From positions 1-64,000 of the forward strand of contig CAKVAL010000005.1 of the NCBI GenBank assembly GCA_934725085.1: DNA of 64,000 bases, written 5' to 3'. The stretch's first letter is position 1; every line of letters begins with the position of its first letter. The stretch is from an uncultured Erysipelotrichaceae bacterium (GTDB lineage: Bacteria; Bacillota_I; Bacilli_A; Erysipelotrichales; Erysipelotrichaceae). Positions 1 to 7,814 of the stretch are shown here, in pieces. The notes beneath the pieces are model-generated. The model did no database searches. It worked only from the letters and a program-made list of their open reading frames with translations, and was not told where the DNA came from. A program made the position numbers and the translations under genes.

Positions 1-59
1 ACCATACGTTGCAAGCAACGGGGAAAACCCCAAGGAAGCTCTGACCTGTCAAAGACATG
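1..59. other. GC-rich unassigned fragment at window edge
   Basis: About half of these bases are G or C, well above the surrounding DNA. Two short palindromes are visible (GGGG-AAAA-CCCC and CGTTGC-AA-GCAACG). An open frame on the + strand runs in from the left edge and stops at base 76 inside the cysE end, so it could be the 3' tail of a convergent gene. On the minus strand it lies directly after the cysE stop, and no T-run marks a terminator. I cannot identify it. Confidence 0.3.
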
Positions 60-572
60 TCACTCGCTTATTTTAGCTGGTATTCCAACCGCAATGCGAT
101 TTGAAGGAACATTTTGTAAAACTACTGAATTGGCTCCAATTTTTACATTATCACCAATTTCAATAGCACCTAAGACCTTTGCCCCAGCACCAATCTCTAC
201 ATTACTTCCAATTGTAGGATGACGCTTACCACTTTCATTACCCCTACCACCAAGGGTAACTCCATGATACATTTTAACATCATCTTTAATAATTGTCGTT
301 TCCCCAATAACTACACCCATGCCATGGTCTATAAATAAGCCTCTACCAATAGTAGCTCCAGGATGAATTTCGATACCTGTAAAAAACCTAGTAATTTGGG
401 AAATTAGTCTAGCCAAGAAGTATAAATGAAGATTATTTAAGAAATGAGCAATCCTATAAAAGAAGATGGCATGAATCGAAGGATACAACATAATTATTGA
501 TAAAGTATTCCTAGCGGCAGGATCGCTTCTTTTAATATTCCTCACTTGTCTTTTAATATCGCTAAAAATCAT
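60..572 (-). CDS. cysE: Serine O-acetyltransferase
   Basis: CysE transfers acetyl from acetyl-CoA to L-serine, giving O-acetylserine for cysteine synthesis in the cytoplasm. The short N-terminal helical part is followed by the left-handed beta-helix with hexapeptide repeats. The catalytic stretches DHGMGVVIGE and HGVTLGGRG are present. At about 170 residues it belongs to the short CysE class. It lies 1 nt after the cysK stop, so the pair is cotranscribed. I chose ATG at 572; a TTG three codons earlier (581) would overlap the cysK stop. No clear Shine-Dalgarno is seen, so translation is probably coupled to cysK. It shares the cysteine attenuator upstream of cysK. Confidence 0.92.
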   Translation of the reverse strand: MIFSDIKRQVRNIKRSDPAARNTLSIIMLYPSIHAIFFYRIAHFLNNLHLYFLARLISQITRFFTGIEIHPGATIGRGLFIDHGMGVVIGETTIIKDDVKMYHGVTLGGRGNESGKRHPTIGSNVEIGAGAKVLGAIEIGDNVKIGANSVVLQNVPSNRIAVGIPAKISE

Positions 573-573
573 C

Positions 574-1497
574 TTAATCAAACAAATTTAGTGATAAATA
601 ACGATTACCGCCATCAGGTAAAATTACCACTATATTCTTACCCCTATTCTCTTCTTCCTTAGCTAATAAACTAGCCGCATATAAAGCAGCACCACTTGAA
701 ACCCCCACAAATATTCCCTCTAGTTTAGCCAAATTCTTTAACGTATCATAAGCTTCTTCGCTCTTAACTGTAATGACTCTATCATAAATATGAGTATTTA
801 AAGTATTAGGAATAAAACCAGCACCAATACCCTGAATCTTATGAGGACCGCTAATACCCTTAGTTAATATTGGCGAATCAAAAGGTTCTACACCAACTAT
901 CTCAATATTTTTATTTTGTTCCTTAAGATACTTACCAATACCCGAAATAGTACCACCTGTTCCAATACCTGCCACCAAGATATCAACCTTACCTTCGCTA
1001 TCCTTATAAATCTCAGGACCTGTTGTTTTATAGTGAGCTAAAGGATTGGCACTATTTTCAAATTGACCCGCAATAATAGAATCAGCTATACTTGCATGTA
1101 ACTCATTGGCCTTTTCAATAGCACCATTCATACCCTTTTTACCATCAGTAAGAATCACTTCAGCACCATAAGCCTTCATCAAATCAATTCTTTCCTTTGA
1201 CATCGTATCTGGCATTGTGATAATCAAACGATAACCCTTATAAGCACTAACCATAGCCAAACCAATGCCAGTATTACCACTTGTTGGTTCAATAATTGTA
1301 GAACCCTTTTTAAGTAAGCCTTTTTCCTCATAAGTCTCAATAATAGACAAGGCAATTCTATCTTTAATAGAACCTGCTGGATTTAAATATTCAAGCTTGG
1401 CAATAATATTAGCCTTAGACCCTACAAATTCCTCATATTTCTTAAGTTCCACCAACGGTGTCTTACCAATTAGTTCTGTAATATTTTGTTTAATCAT
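574..1497 (-). CDS. cysK: Cysteine synthase (O-acetylserine sulfhydrylase)
   Basis: CysK converts O-acetylserine and sulfide to cysteine with PLP. The PLP lysine lies in NPAGSIKDRIA near residue 45, the substrate loop is TSGNTGIGLA, and the phosphate-binding loop is GTGGTISG near residue 180. The 307-residue length is normal for the family. The ATG follows a strong AGGAGG site. cysE follows directly, so the operon supplies both last steps of cysteine synthesis. Upstream lie a leader peptide with four Cys codons, an antiterminator and a terminator, so transcription is very likely controlled by cysteine supply. Confidence 0.95.
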   Translation of the reverse strand: MIKQNITELIGKTPLVELKKYEEFVGSKANIIAKLEYLNPAGSIKDRIALSIIETYEEKGLLKKGSTIIEPTSGNTGIGLAMVSAYKGYRLIITMPDTMSKERIDLMKAYGAEVILTDGKKGMNGAIEKANELHASIADSIIAGQFENSANPLAHYKTTGPEIYKDSEGKVDILVAGIGTGGTISGIGKYLKEQNKNIEIVGVEPFDSPILTKGISGPHKIQGIGAGFIPNTLNTHIYDRVITVKSEEAYDTLKNLAKLEGIFVGVSSGAALYAASLLAKEEENRGKNIVVILPDGGNRYLSLNLFD

Positions 1498-1514
1498 AAA
1501 ACCTCCTAATAAAC

Positions 1515-1543
1515 AAAAAGGGGATTCTCTTATCGAAAATCCC
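1515..1543 (-). terminator. Attenuator terminator of the cysKE leader
   Basis: Read on the minus strand, GGGATTTTC (1543-1535) pairs with GAGAATCCC (1529-1521) through nine base pairs including one G-U, with loop GATAA. A C and five T residues follow. It ends about 18 nt before the cysK start, just upstream of the AGGAGG site. This is the placement expected of a transcription attenuator. Readthrough from the ECF gene could also end here. Confidence 0.85.
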
Positions 1544-1580
1544 TAATATAAAACATAAATTAAAAAAGTCGACAAGAAAA
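1525..1580 (-). promoter_or_regulatory. Antiterminator arms of the cysKE attenuator
   Basis: Minus-strand TTTTCTTGTCGA (1580-1569), starting 4 nt after the leader-peptide stop, can form twelve continuous pairs with TCGATAAGAGAA (1536-1525), two of them G-U. The second arm contains most of the right arm and two bases of the left arm of the terminator, so the two hairpins cannot coexist. A ribosome finishing the leader peptide would cover the first arm and favour the terminator. One stalled at the Cys codons would leave it free. The pairing is read from sequence; the mechanism is inferred. Confidence 0.8.
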
Positions 1581-1583
1581 TTG

Positions 1584-1640
1584 TTATATTTGCATATACT
1601 CCTTACAACAACAACAATTTCTAGTCAACATATAATTCAT
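1584..1640 (-). CDS. Cysteine-rich leader peptide of cysKE
   Basis: An 18-codon ORF encodes MNYMLTRNCCCCKEYMQI, with four consecutive TGT codons at positions 9-12 (1616-1605). Runs of the end-product codon just before an attenuator are the hallmark of peptide-leader attenuation, as in the his and trp operons. Leaderless poly-Cys leaders of cysteine genes are known from mycobacteria. There is no Shine-Dalgarno, and the -10 hexamer TATATT ends exactly 6 nt before ATG, so the mRNA is probably leaderless. A later in-frame ATG (codon 16) follows an AGGAG-like stretch but would give only three codons and no Cys. Confidence 0.85.
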   Translation of the reverse strand: MNYMLTRNCCCCKEYMQI

Positions 1641-1646
1641 GTAATT

Positions 1647-1675
1647 AATATAACACTATTTTTAGAAAATGTGTA
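1647..1675 (-). promoter_or_regulatory. Promoter of the cysKE leader
   Basis: On the minus strand TACACA (1675-1670) is followed by a 17-nt spacer and TATATT (1652-1647). The leader ATG begins 6 nt later, about where transcription should start. The -35 matches the consensus at four of six positions. Confidence 0.6.
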
Positions 1676-1680
1676 AATAA

Positions 1681-2271
1681 CTATTCCTCAGGACTAGCCT
1701 TATCTAATAAACCACTTTCTTTAAGTCTTGGATATAAGGCTAAATAGATTAAAGATGCGATAATTATAGCCAATACTGCATTGACAAAAGTAGTCACAAA
1801 CTTCGCAAATGCTAAATAAGTAATAGCCTTTTCGGCATTCTTTAAAATAATCAAATAATAAACATAAGAGAATAAAGGTTCGCCAATGCAATTGAAGATC
1901 ATACCAAAGGCACAAGACTTAAAAACAGCCACTCTTAAATCCTTACCACTTTTTTGATTAATCTTATACACTTTATGAGCGAAATAACCAGTAACTAAAC
2001 CAATACCCATTTTTAATACAAGAGTCTTGGGTGCAACCGCAATATAAACTGGATCTAAGATATCACCAATACCCATACCAATAGCACCTGCAAGGCCTCC
2101 TGGTAAACCACCTAATAATAATGCAGCCAATACACAGAAAGTATTTCCTAAATGGAAAGAAGTATAACCAACAGGAGTTGGAATCTTAATTTGTAGGAAG
2201 GTAAAAGCTACATAACATAAGGCTGCCATTAGACCAACCATTGATATTTTTAACACTGAATTCTTTTTCAT
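1681..2271 (-). CDS. ECF transporter substrate-binding (S) component
   Basis: This is a small integral membrane protein of about 196 residues with roughly six hydrophobic segments and the glycine-rich pattern LLLGGLPGGLAGAIGMG of ECF S components (ECF_trnsprt type). Such proteins bind a vitamin and dock on a shared energizing module, which is not in this window. ATG at 2271 is preferred because GAGGTG lies 7 nt upstream; a GTG at 2280 overlaps that site. It is divergent from a MocR-type regulator with a palindrome between them. MocR/PdxR regulators often control vitamin B6 genes, so a B6-type substrate is a reasonable guess only. Confidence 0.75.
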   Translation of the reverse strand: MKKNSVLKISMVGLMAALCYVAFTFLQIKIPTPVGYTSFHLGNTFCVLAALLLGGLPGGLAGAIGMGIGDILDPVYIAVAPKTLVLKMGIGLVTGYFAHKVYKINQKSGKDLRVAVFKSCAFGMIFNCIGEPLFSYVYYLIILKNAEKAITYLAFAKFVTTFVNAVLAIIIASLIYLALYPRLKESGLLDKASPEE

Positions 2272-2305
2272 AATAATCACCTCAATAGGAAGTATATAAT
2301 AGTAG

Positions 2306-2325
2306 TGGTTATATAGAAATAACCA
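2306..2325. promoter_or_regulatory. Palindromic candidate operator for the MocR regulator
   Basis: TGGTTAT (2306-2312) and ATAACCA (2319-2325) form a perfect 7-bp inverted repeat with a 6-nt spacer. It lies between the divergent ECF S gene and the MocR gene. It overlaps the -35/spacer region of a possible minus-strand promoter whose -10 would be TATTAT near 2300-2295. Placement suggests binding by the adjacent regulator. Confidence 0.5.
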
Positions 2326-2350
2326 GTTTTGAATATTTTAATAAGACCAG

Positions 2351-3715
2351 ATGAAAAAGATATTATATTTAGAAATCTATGAATATGTAATTGATAAAAT
2401 CAGAAACAAAGAATGGCTACCTAACTTCAAGATACCTTCAAAAAGAAAGCTAGCTGAAGCTTTTAATGTGTCATTAATTACGGTAGCTACTGCCCTAGAA
2501 CAACTTGAAAGTGAAGGTTATATCTATAGTAAAGAACGAATTGGCTACTTTGTATGTGATATCGAAGTTCTCACCAAACATGAACCCAATAACAATTATA
2601 ATTTTGAACCAAATAACGATAATTACCTCTTTGACTTTAGAAACAACAATGGTGATATCTTGAACTTCCCATTTTCTAATTGGCAAAAGATAGAACGTAA
2701 AATCTTAAATGATAATAAAGATTTATTATTTAATAAGCCTCAAAGTTTTGGTGAACAAGCTTTAAGAAAAGCTATAGCTAATTATCTTAACAACAACCTT
2801 GCAATGAACGTTTCCTATAAACAAGTAATCATCACTTCAGGTAGTGATAATTCCTATAATAATCTAATTAACTTCTTTGGAAGAAAGAAAAAATATGGCC
2901 TAGAAGATCCGGGTTATCAAAATATTTCTTCTATCTATAAATTAAATGATCTTAAATATAAATATATTAAATTAGATGATTATGGTATCGATATTAATGA
3001 ACTAAAGAAATCAAAGGTTGATATTGTTCATGTATCAACCAACCACCACTACCCAAGTGGTATAGTTATGCCTATATCTAGACGCTATGAACTAATTAAG
3101 TGGGCTAAAGAAAATAATTCGATTATTATCGAAGATGATTATGATGTTGAGCTAAGACTAAGGGGCAAACTAATAAACCCTCTATTCACATTAGATGATA
3201 ATAATGTAGTTTATCTAAACACCTTCTCATTAACCCTTAATCCCGGTTTTAGAATAGCTTATATGGTACTTCCTAAAAGACTTGTGAATGAATATGAAGA
3301 AAAGATGTCAACTTTTAAATGTAATGTCTCAAAGTTAGAACAATTAACCCTTGCTGAATTTATAAGTTCGGGTGCTTATGAAAGATATTTAAATAAGAAA
3401 AAGAAAAGATATCAGGATATTAGGAATACTTTTGTCGATAAGATAAGTATACTAAGTAAAAAACACAATCTTATTCTAAAAGAAGCTGACTTAGGCTTAC
3501 ATATACTAATTAACTATCCTTATAAGGTAAGTGATGAAAAGGTACTTGAAATAGCTAAATCATTAAAGATAAAGATATATCCCTTATCTCACTTCATGTA
3601 TGAAAAGAAAGATACTCATACCCTTATTGTCAATTATTCCTGTTTTAACAAGGATAATATCGAAAAAGGTATAAGTATCTTAGAACAATTATTTATGAGC
3701 ATAGAAAAAGCTTGA
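2351..3715 (+). CDS. MocR/PdxR-type GntR regulator with aminotransferase-like domain
   Basis: Residues 1-70 form a GntR winged helix (FKIPSKRKLAEAFNVS, TVATALEQLESEGYIY). The rest has a fold-type I aminotransferase-like domain with SGSDNSYNNL, EDPGYQ and EDDYDVELR. In MocR proteins this domain senses PLP through a lysine in a TFSK(T/S)L motif. Here the motif reads TFSLTLNPGFR, with Leu294 in place of the lysine (TTA codon at 3230), so a Schiff base with PLP cannot form there. It may sense another ligand or bind PLP non-covalently. It is divergent from an ECF transporter gene that is its likely target. No good Shine-Dalgarno is visible. Confidence 0.85.
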   Translation: MKKILYLEIYEYVIDKIRNKEWLPNFKIPSKRKLAEAFNVSLITVATALEQLESEGYIYSKERIGYFVCDIEVLTKHEPNNNYNFEPNNDNYLFDFRNNNGDILNFPFSNWQKIERKILNDNKDLLFNKPQSFGEQALRKAIANYLNNNLAMNVSYKQVIITSGSDNSYNNLINFFGRKKKYGLEDPGYQNISSIYKLNDLKYKYIKLDDYGIDINELKKSKVDIVHVSTNHHYPSGIVMPISRRYELIKWAKENNSIIIEDDYDVELRLRGKLINPLFTLDDNNVVYLNTFSLTLNPGFRIAYMVLPKRLVNEYEEKMSTFKCNVSKLEQLTLAEFISSGAYERYLNKKKKRYQDIRNTFVDKISILSKKHNLILKEADLGLHILINYPYKVSDEKVLEIAKSLKIKIYPLSHFMYEKKDTHTLIVNYSCFNKDNIEKGISILEQLFMSIEKA

Positions 3716-3732
3716 TTTGTAGTCAAGCTTTT
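3706..3732. terminator. Bidirectional terminator between the MocR gene and nfnB
   Basis: AAAAGCTTGA (3706-3715) pairs perfectly with TCAAGCTTTT (3723-3732) around a 7-nt loop. A-run and T-run flanks serve both converging genes. The regulator's TGA stop lies inside the left arm. Confidence 0.85.
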
Positions 3733-3739
3733 ATCATCT

Positions 3740-5143
3740 TTATTTACTTAAGTATTCGTCAATTGACTTAGCAGCCAACTTACCAGCACCCATAGCTGAG
3801 ATAACTGTTGCAGCACCTGTAACAGCATCACCACCAGCATATACCTTATCCTTAGTAGTCTTGCCACCATCATCAACGATGATACCACCCTTCTTAGTAA
3901 CTTCTAGACCACTAGTAGTTGACTTAATTAGAGGGTTAGGAGTAGTACCGATAGAAATAACAACAGTATCAACTTCTAATTCAAATTCAGAACCAGGGAT
4001 CTCAACTGGTCTTCTTCTACCACTTGCATCAGGTTCACCAAGTTCCATCTTAATGCACTTAATGCCAGTAACGAAGTTATTCTTAGGATCACGAGGATCA
4101 TCAGGATTATGATAGCCAAGAATTTCAACTGGATTATTCAATAATTTGAAGTCGATACCCTCTTCCATTGCATGTTCAACTTCTTCTTTTCTAGCAGGAA
4201 GTTCTTCTAAAGATCTTCTATAGATTACATAAACCTTTTCAGCACCAAGTCTTAAAGCAGTTCTAGCAGCATCCATCGCAACGTTACCACCGCCAACGAT
4301 CGCAACCTTGCCACCCTTCATAATAGGAGTAACTGGATCACTTTCATATGCCTTCATAAGGTTAGATCTTGTTAAGAATTCGTTTGCAGAATAAACACCA
4401 TTTAATGATTCACCTGGAATATTCATAAATGAAGGAAGACCAGCACCAGAACCAATATATACAGCTTCATATTCTTCTAATAATTCATCAACAGTAATTG
4501 ACTTACCGATAACTACGTTTGTATCAACAGTAACACCTAACTTCTTTAAGTTATCAACTTCCTTAGAAACGATTGACTTAGGAAGTCTGAACTCAGGAAT
4601 ACCATAAACAAGAACACCACCAGCAGTATGTAAAGCTTCGAAAATTGTTACTTCGTAACCCTTCTTAGCTAAGTCACCAGCACAAGTTAAACCACTAGGA
4701 CCAGAACCAACAACTGCAACTCTATGACCATTAGAGGCAGGCTTTACAACTTCATGATCATGAGCTAAATGATAGTCAGCAACGAATCTTTCAAGTCTAC
4801 CGATACCAACAGGTTCACCCTTGATACCTCTAACACACTTAGATTCACATTGAGTTTCTTGTGGACAAACTCTACCACAAACTGCAGGTAAAGAAGATGA
4901 TAATGAAATTACATTATAAGCACCTTCATAATCCTTTTCCTTAATCTTAGTAATGAATTCAGGAATATGGATATTTACAGGACAGCCCTCAACACATCTA
5001 GGATTACGACAATTTAAACATCTTTCAGCTTCATCAAGAGCGATTTCTTCAGTATAACCCAAAGCAACTTCCTTAAAGTTATGACCTCTTTCAATTGGGT
5101 CTTGAATAGGCATTGGATTCTTTTCTAATTTCATATTAGGCAT
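3740..5143 (-). CDS. nfnB: NADPH-dependent ferredoxin:NAD+ oxidoreductase large subunit / GltD-like
   Basis: The N-terminus carries a cysteine-rich iron-sulfur region (CLNCRNPRCVEGCPVNIHIP) and continues as a GltD-like flavoprotein with two dinucleotide folds (VVGSGPSGLTCAGDLA, IVGGGNVAMDAARTALRLG) and the C-terminal FAD motif YAGGDAVTGAATVI. In NfnAB this subunit binds NADPH and performs electron bifurcation between NADPH, NADH and ferredoxin. The 467-residue length and the nfnA gene 5 nt upstream fit NfnB better than glutamate synthase small subunit, since no gltB is nearby. AAGGGAG precedes the start by about 10 nt. Confidence 0.88.
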   Translation of the reverse strand: MPNMKLEKNPMPIQDPIERGHNFKEVALGYTEEIALDEAERCLNCRNPRCVEGCPVNIHIPEFITKIKEKDYEGAYNVISLSSSLPAVCGRVCPQETQCESKCVRGIKGEPVGIGRLERFVADYHLAHDHEVVKPASNGHRVAVVGSGPSGLTCAGDLAKKGYEVTIFEALHTAGGVLVYGIPEFRLPKSIVSKEVDNLKKLGVTVDTNVVIGKSITVDELLEEYEAVYIGSGAGLPSFMNIPGESLNGVYSANEFLTRSNLMKAYESDPVTPIMKGGKVAIVGGGNVAMDAARTALRLGAEKVYVIYRRSLEELPARKEEVEHAMEEGIDFKLLNNPVEILGYHNPDDPRDPKNNFVTGIKCIKMELGEPDASGRRRPVEIPGSEFELEVDTVVISIGTTPNPLIKSTTSGLEVTKKGGIIVDDGGKTTKDKVYAGGDAVTGAATVISAMGAGKLAAKSIDEYLSK

Positions 5144-5148
5144 AATTA

Positions 5149-6000
5149 CTAAGCTCCCTTCTTAAATAAGTTACATGCTTCATCATATTTGTGTCTTTCA
5201 AAAGTAGAATACATTCTACCTCTGCTCATAGCCTCATCGAAATCAATTTCATAACCATTGAAATCTGGACCATCAACACATGCAAACTTAGTAACCTTCT
5301 TACCATCAATATTTAATGTTAGACGGCAACCACCACACATACCAGTACCATCAATCATGATAGGATTCATTGAACAATCAACTGGTACATTGAATTCCTT
5401 ACAAGTAATTACTACAAACTTCATCATGATAAGTGGTCCAATTGTAATAACCTTATCAAAACGCTTACCAGCATCTAACATTTCCTTCAAAGGAACTGTT
5501 ACATTACCCTGACGAGCATAAGAACCATCATCAGTCATAACGATTAATTCATTAGAAACAGCCTTAAATTCATCTTCAAGAATCAATAAATCTTTATTTC
5601 TAAAACCGATAATACTAGTAACATTGCAACCAGCTTCCTTTAAAGCCTTCGCAACTGGTAGAGCGATAGCACAACCTACGCCACCACCAACAACACATAC
5701 GTCCTTCAATCCTTCAACTTCAGTTGGAACGCCTAGTGGACCTACAAAGTCAGTTAACTCTTCACCAACCTTCTTTTGATCAAGCTCTAAAGTAGTAGCT
5801 CCAACGATTTGATAAATGATTGTAACAGCACCAGTCTCTGGATTACTGTCCGCAATTGTTAGAGGGATTCTCTCACCTGTTTCACTTACTCTTAAAATAA
5901 TAAATTGACCAGCCTTAGCCTTCTTAGCTACAAATGGTGCTTCTACTGTCATTCTTGATACAGTAGGATTAAGTGAATCTTTTGCTAAAATCTTATACAT
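5149..6000 (-). CDS. nfnA: NfnA, ferredoxin-NADP+ reductase small subunit
   Basis: This is a sulfide dehydrogenase/PyrK-like FAD and NAD(P)-binding subunit of 283 residues. The N-terminal FAD barrel has RIPLTIAD and the NAD-binding fold has VCVVGGGVGCAIALPVAKAL. Near the C-terminus C-x4-M-x3-GTGMCGGC plus a later Cys (KFACVDGP) is the [2Fe-2S] cluster motif of this family. It forms one operon with nfnB. Its leader has AGGAG 7 nt before ATG and a palindrome over the likely -35 box. Together the pair links NADPH, NADH and ferredoxin pools in the cytoplasm. Confidence 0.88.
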   Translation of the reverse strand: MYKILAKDSLNPTVSRMTVEAPFVAKKAKAGQFIILRVSETGERIPLTIADSNPETGAVTIIYQIVGATTLELDQKKVGEELTDFVGPLGVPTEVEGLKDVCVVGGGVGCAIALPVAKALKEAGCNVTSIIGFRNKDLLILEDEFKAVSNELIVMTDDGSYARQGNVTVPLKEMLDAGKRFDKVITIGPLIMMKFVVITCKEFNVPVDCSMNPIMIDGTGMCGGCRLTLNIDGKKVTKFACVDGPDFNGYEIDFDEAMSRGRMYSTFERHKYDEACNLFKKGA

Positions 6001-6021
6001 TTGTTTCTCCTATTGCATATA

Positions 6022-6047
6022 TATGCTCTTTTGAGTATTACTCAAAA
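6022..6047 (-). promoter_or_regulatory. nfnAB promoter with overlapping palindrome
   Basis: TTTTGAGTA (6029-6037) and TACTCAAAA (6039-6047) form a 9-1-9 perfect palindrome. On the minus strand it includes a possible -35 box TTGAGT, followed 16 nt later by TATATA. A regulator bound here would block the promoter. No T-run follows, so it is not a terminator. Confidence 0.45.
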
Positions 6048-6085
6048 ATTCACATTTCTATTCTATCACCTAATAGACTTTTTGT

Positions 6086-6760
6086 TTATAAAGCCTTCAT
6101 GATTTTATCAATCAAATCAAAGGCCTTAGCACTAGCCCTAGACACATTTTCCACAAACATTTGGCCATCACCATCAATCGTATCTGAGATACATTTAATT
6201 GATAAAACTCTTACATTATTCAACATACAAGTTCTAGTAATACCAGCAATTTCCATATCACAAATTACACAATCTAATTTTGCTAAATTATTCTTATCTT
6301 CTAACTTTTCGATAAAACGATCACCACTTGCACAGTTACAAATTCTTAAATCAGGCTTAATACTTAAAGCCAAAGTAATCAAATCATTATCCAAAGGTAA
6401 AGCAACACTATCCACATCACAATATTGATGAGGCAAGACATCATCGATACAAGATGTATCGAAATCATGATTGATTGCACCCTTTACTACAAACAAATCA
6501 GATACAGCAAGTCCTTCTACCAAAGCACCAGTAACACCATAATTTAACATGATCTCTACTTCGAACTTATCAATCAAAAATTGACAAGCACTAGCCGCAT
6601 CAATCTCACCACAACCTGACTTAATAACATATAATTCATTATCATTAATCTTAGTCTTATAGACTACTCTGTTTTTTACACAAAGCGTTTCCACTTTGTA
6701 ATTGCTTTCAAGGAAACTCTTTAGTTCCTTTTCAATCGCAATAATCATTCCAATTCTCAT
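6086..6760 (-). CDS. mtnN: 5'-methylthioadenosine/S-adenosylhomocysteine nucleosidase
   Basis: This Pfs/MTAN family enzyme cleaves adenine from methylthioadenosine and S-adenosylhomocysteine, recycling products of SAM-dependent reactions. Visible motifs are MRIGMIIAIEKEL at the N-terminus, YGVTGAL, ASGDRFI, the substrate-binding region CDMEIAGI and the catalytic-Asp region ISDTIDGDG. ATG at 6760 follows GAGGT at 10 nt; an upstream TTG at 6781 overlaps that site and is less likely. It stands alone, divergent from azlC. SAH recycling fits with the cysteine genes nearby but they are not linked in one operon. Confidence 0.88.
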   Translation of the reverse strand: MRIGMIIAIEKELKSFLESNYKVETLCVKNRVVYKTKINDNELYVIKSGCGEIDAASACQFLIDKFEVEIMLNYGVTGALVEGLAVSDLFVVKGAINHDFDTSCIDDVLPHQYCDVDSVALPLDNDLITLALSIKPDLRICNCASGDRFIEKLEDKNNLAKLDCVICDMEIAGITRTCMLNNVRVLSIKCISDTIDGDGQMFVENVSRASAKAFDLIDKIMKAL

Positions 6761-6811
6761 AAATTTAAATACCTCGAACAAATTATACTTCTTAGCGTTA
6801 TAATTTTAAAC

Positions 6812-7519
6812 ATGGACCAAAGTTATTTTAGGCAAGGCCTTAAAGACGGTTTACCTATTGGAATTGGATATTTTGCGGTTGCCTTCTCATTAGGTGTTTT
6901 CGCTTCATCTATAGGCTTAACACCAATACAAGGCTTAGTAGCCTCACTATTAACAAACGCCTCAGCAGGAGAATATGCAGGCTTTATGGTAATAGCTTCT
7001 AATGCTACCTATATGCACATGATAATAATGACCATCATTGCCTCTTTAAGATATTTATTAATGTCTGCTGTCTTGTCTCAAAGATGTGATGAAAACACCA
7101 CATTATTACATAGACTTATCTTAAGCTTCTATATTACTGATGAAATCTTTGCGATTACCATCGCCAAAAGTAAAAAGATTATACCAGAATATACCTTTGG
7201 TGCAATACTTCCGGCTACAACACTATGGGGCTTAGGAACTCTATGTGGTATCTTAGCCGGTAATATCCTACCGGATAGAATTATATCAGGCCTATCAGTA
7301 GCCCTATATGGCATGTTTATCGCTATCATCATTCCACCTTGTAAAGAAGATAAGGCTGTAATGATAGCCGTAATCGTTTCCTTTATATTAAGTTTTATAT
7401 CTACTTATTATTTACCATTCTTAAATAACCTAGATAGTGGCTCAAGAACCATTATCTTAACAATATTAATCTCATTAGTTGTAGCCAAAATAGCTCCAAG
7501 AGGACAAGAAGATGCATAA
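6812..7519 (+). CDS. azlC: AzlC-like branched-chain amino acid exporter, large subunit
   Basis: A 235-residue membrane protein of the AzlC family starts with the typical region FRQGLKDGLPIGIGYFAVAFSLG and has several further hydrophobic segments. With AzlD it exports branched-chain amino acids or analogues across the cytoplasmic membrane. The next gene overlaps its end by 8 bp, as usual for azlCD. The start has no Shine-Dalgarno. TATAAT (6799-6804) ends 7 nt before ATG, so the mRNA is probably leaderless. Confidence 0.9.
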   Translation: MDQSYFRQGLKDGLPIGIGYFAVAFSLGVFASSIGLTPIQGLVASLLTNASAGEYAGFMVIASNATYMHMIIMTIIASLRYLLMSAVLSQRCDENTTLLHRLILSFYITDEIFAITIAKSKKIIPEYTFGAILPATTLWGLGTLCGILAGNILPDRIISGLSVALYGMFIAIIIPPCKEDKAVMIAVIVSFILSFISTYYLPFLNNLDSGSRTIILTILISLVVAKIAPRGQEDA

Positions 7520-7814
7520 TACCTGGATATATATTTTTATCATGGTTCTTACTACTTTTATCATAAGAGCCCTACCCTTAATACTAATAAGAAAAGAGAT
7601 TACCAATCCCTTTCTTAAATCATTTTTATATTATGTTCCCTATGTCACCCTAGCTGTCATGACCTTCCCAGCTATTATTGAAGCTACTAATTCGCCAATC
7701 GCCGGAGCTATATCTTTAATAATTGGTATCATCGCTTCTATTAAAGGCATGAAACTAATTGGTGTAGCTTCAATGTGCGTCATTGCGGTATTAATTGTAG
7801 AACTATTTATTTAA
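7512..7814 (+). CDS. azlD: AzlD-like branched-chain amino acid exporter, small subunit
   Basis: This 100-residue protein with about four hydrophobic segments matches AzlD in length, in the motif TFIIRALPLILIRKEI, and in its place directly after azlC. It is the small partner of the exporter. AGAGG lies 8 nt before its ATG, inside the azlC end. Its own end overlaps the convergent folD end by 8 bp, so no terminator separates the two transcripts. Confidence 0.88.
   Translation: MHNTWIYIFIMVLTTFIIRALPLILIRKEITNPFLKSFLYYVPYVTLAVMTFPAIIEATNSPIAGAISLIIGIIASIKGMKLIGVASMCVIAVLIVELFI

Noticed and set aside
1584..1595. Tiny ORF MQI with an AGGAG-like site in the cysK leader
   Set aside because: It is only the last three codons of the in-frame 18-codon Cys leader; the AGGAG is codons AAG-GAG of that ORF.
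1498..1680. T-box or S-box riboswitch upstream of cysK
   Set aside because: No T-box core (AGGGTGGnACCGCG type) or SAM aptamer pattern is present; the peptide-leader attenuator explains the region.
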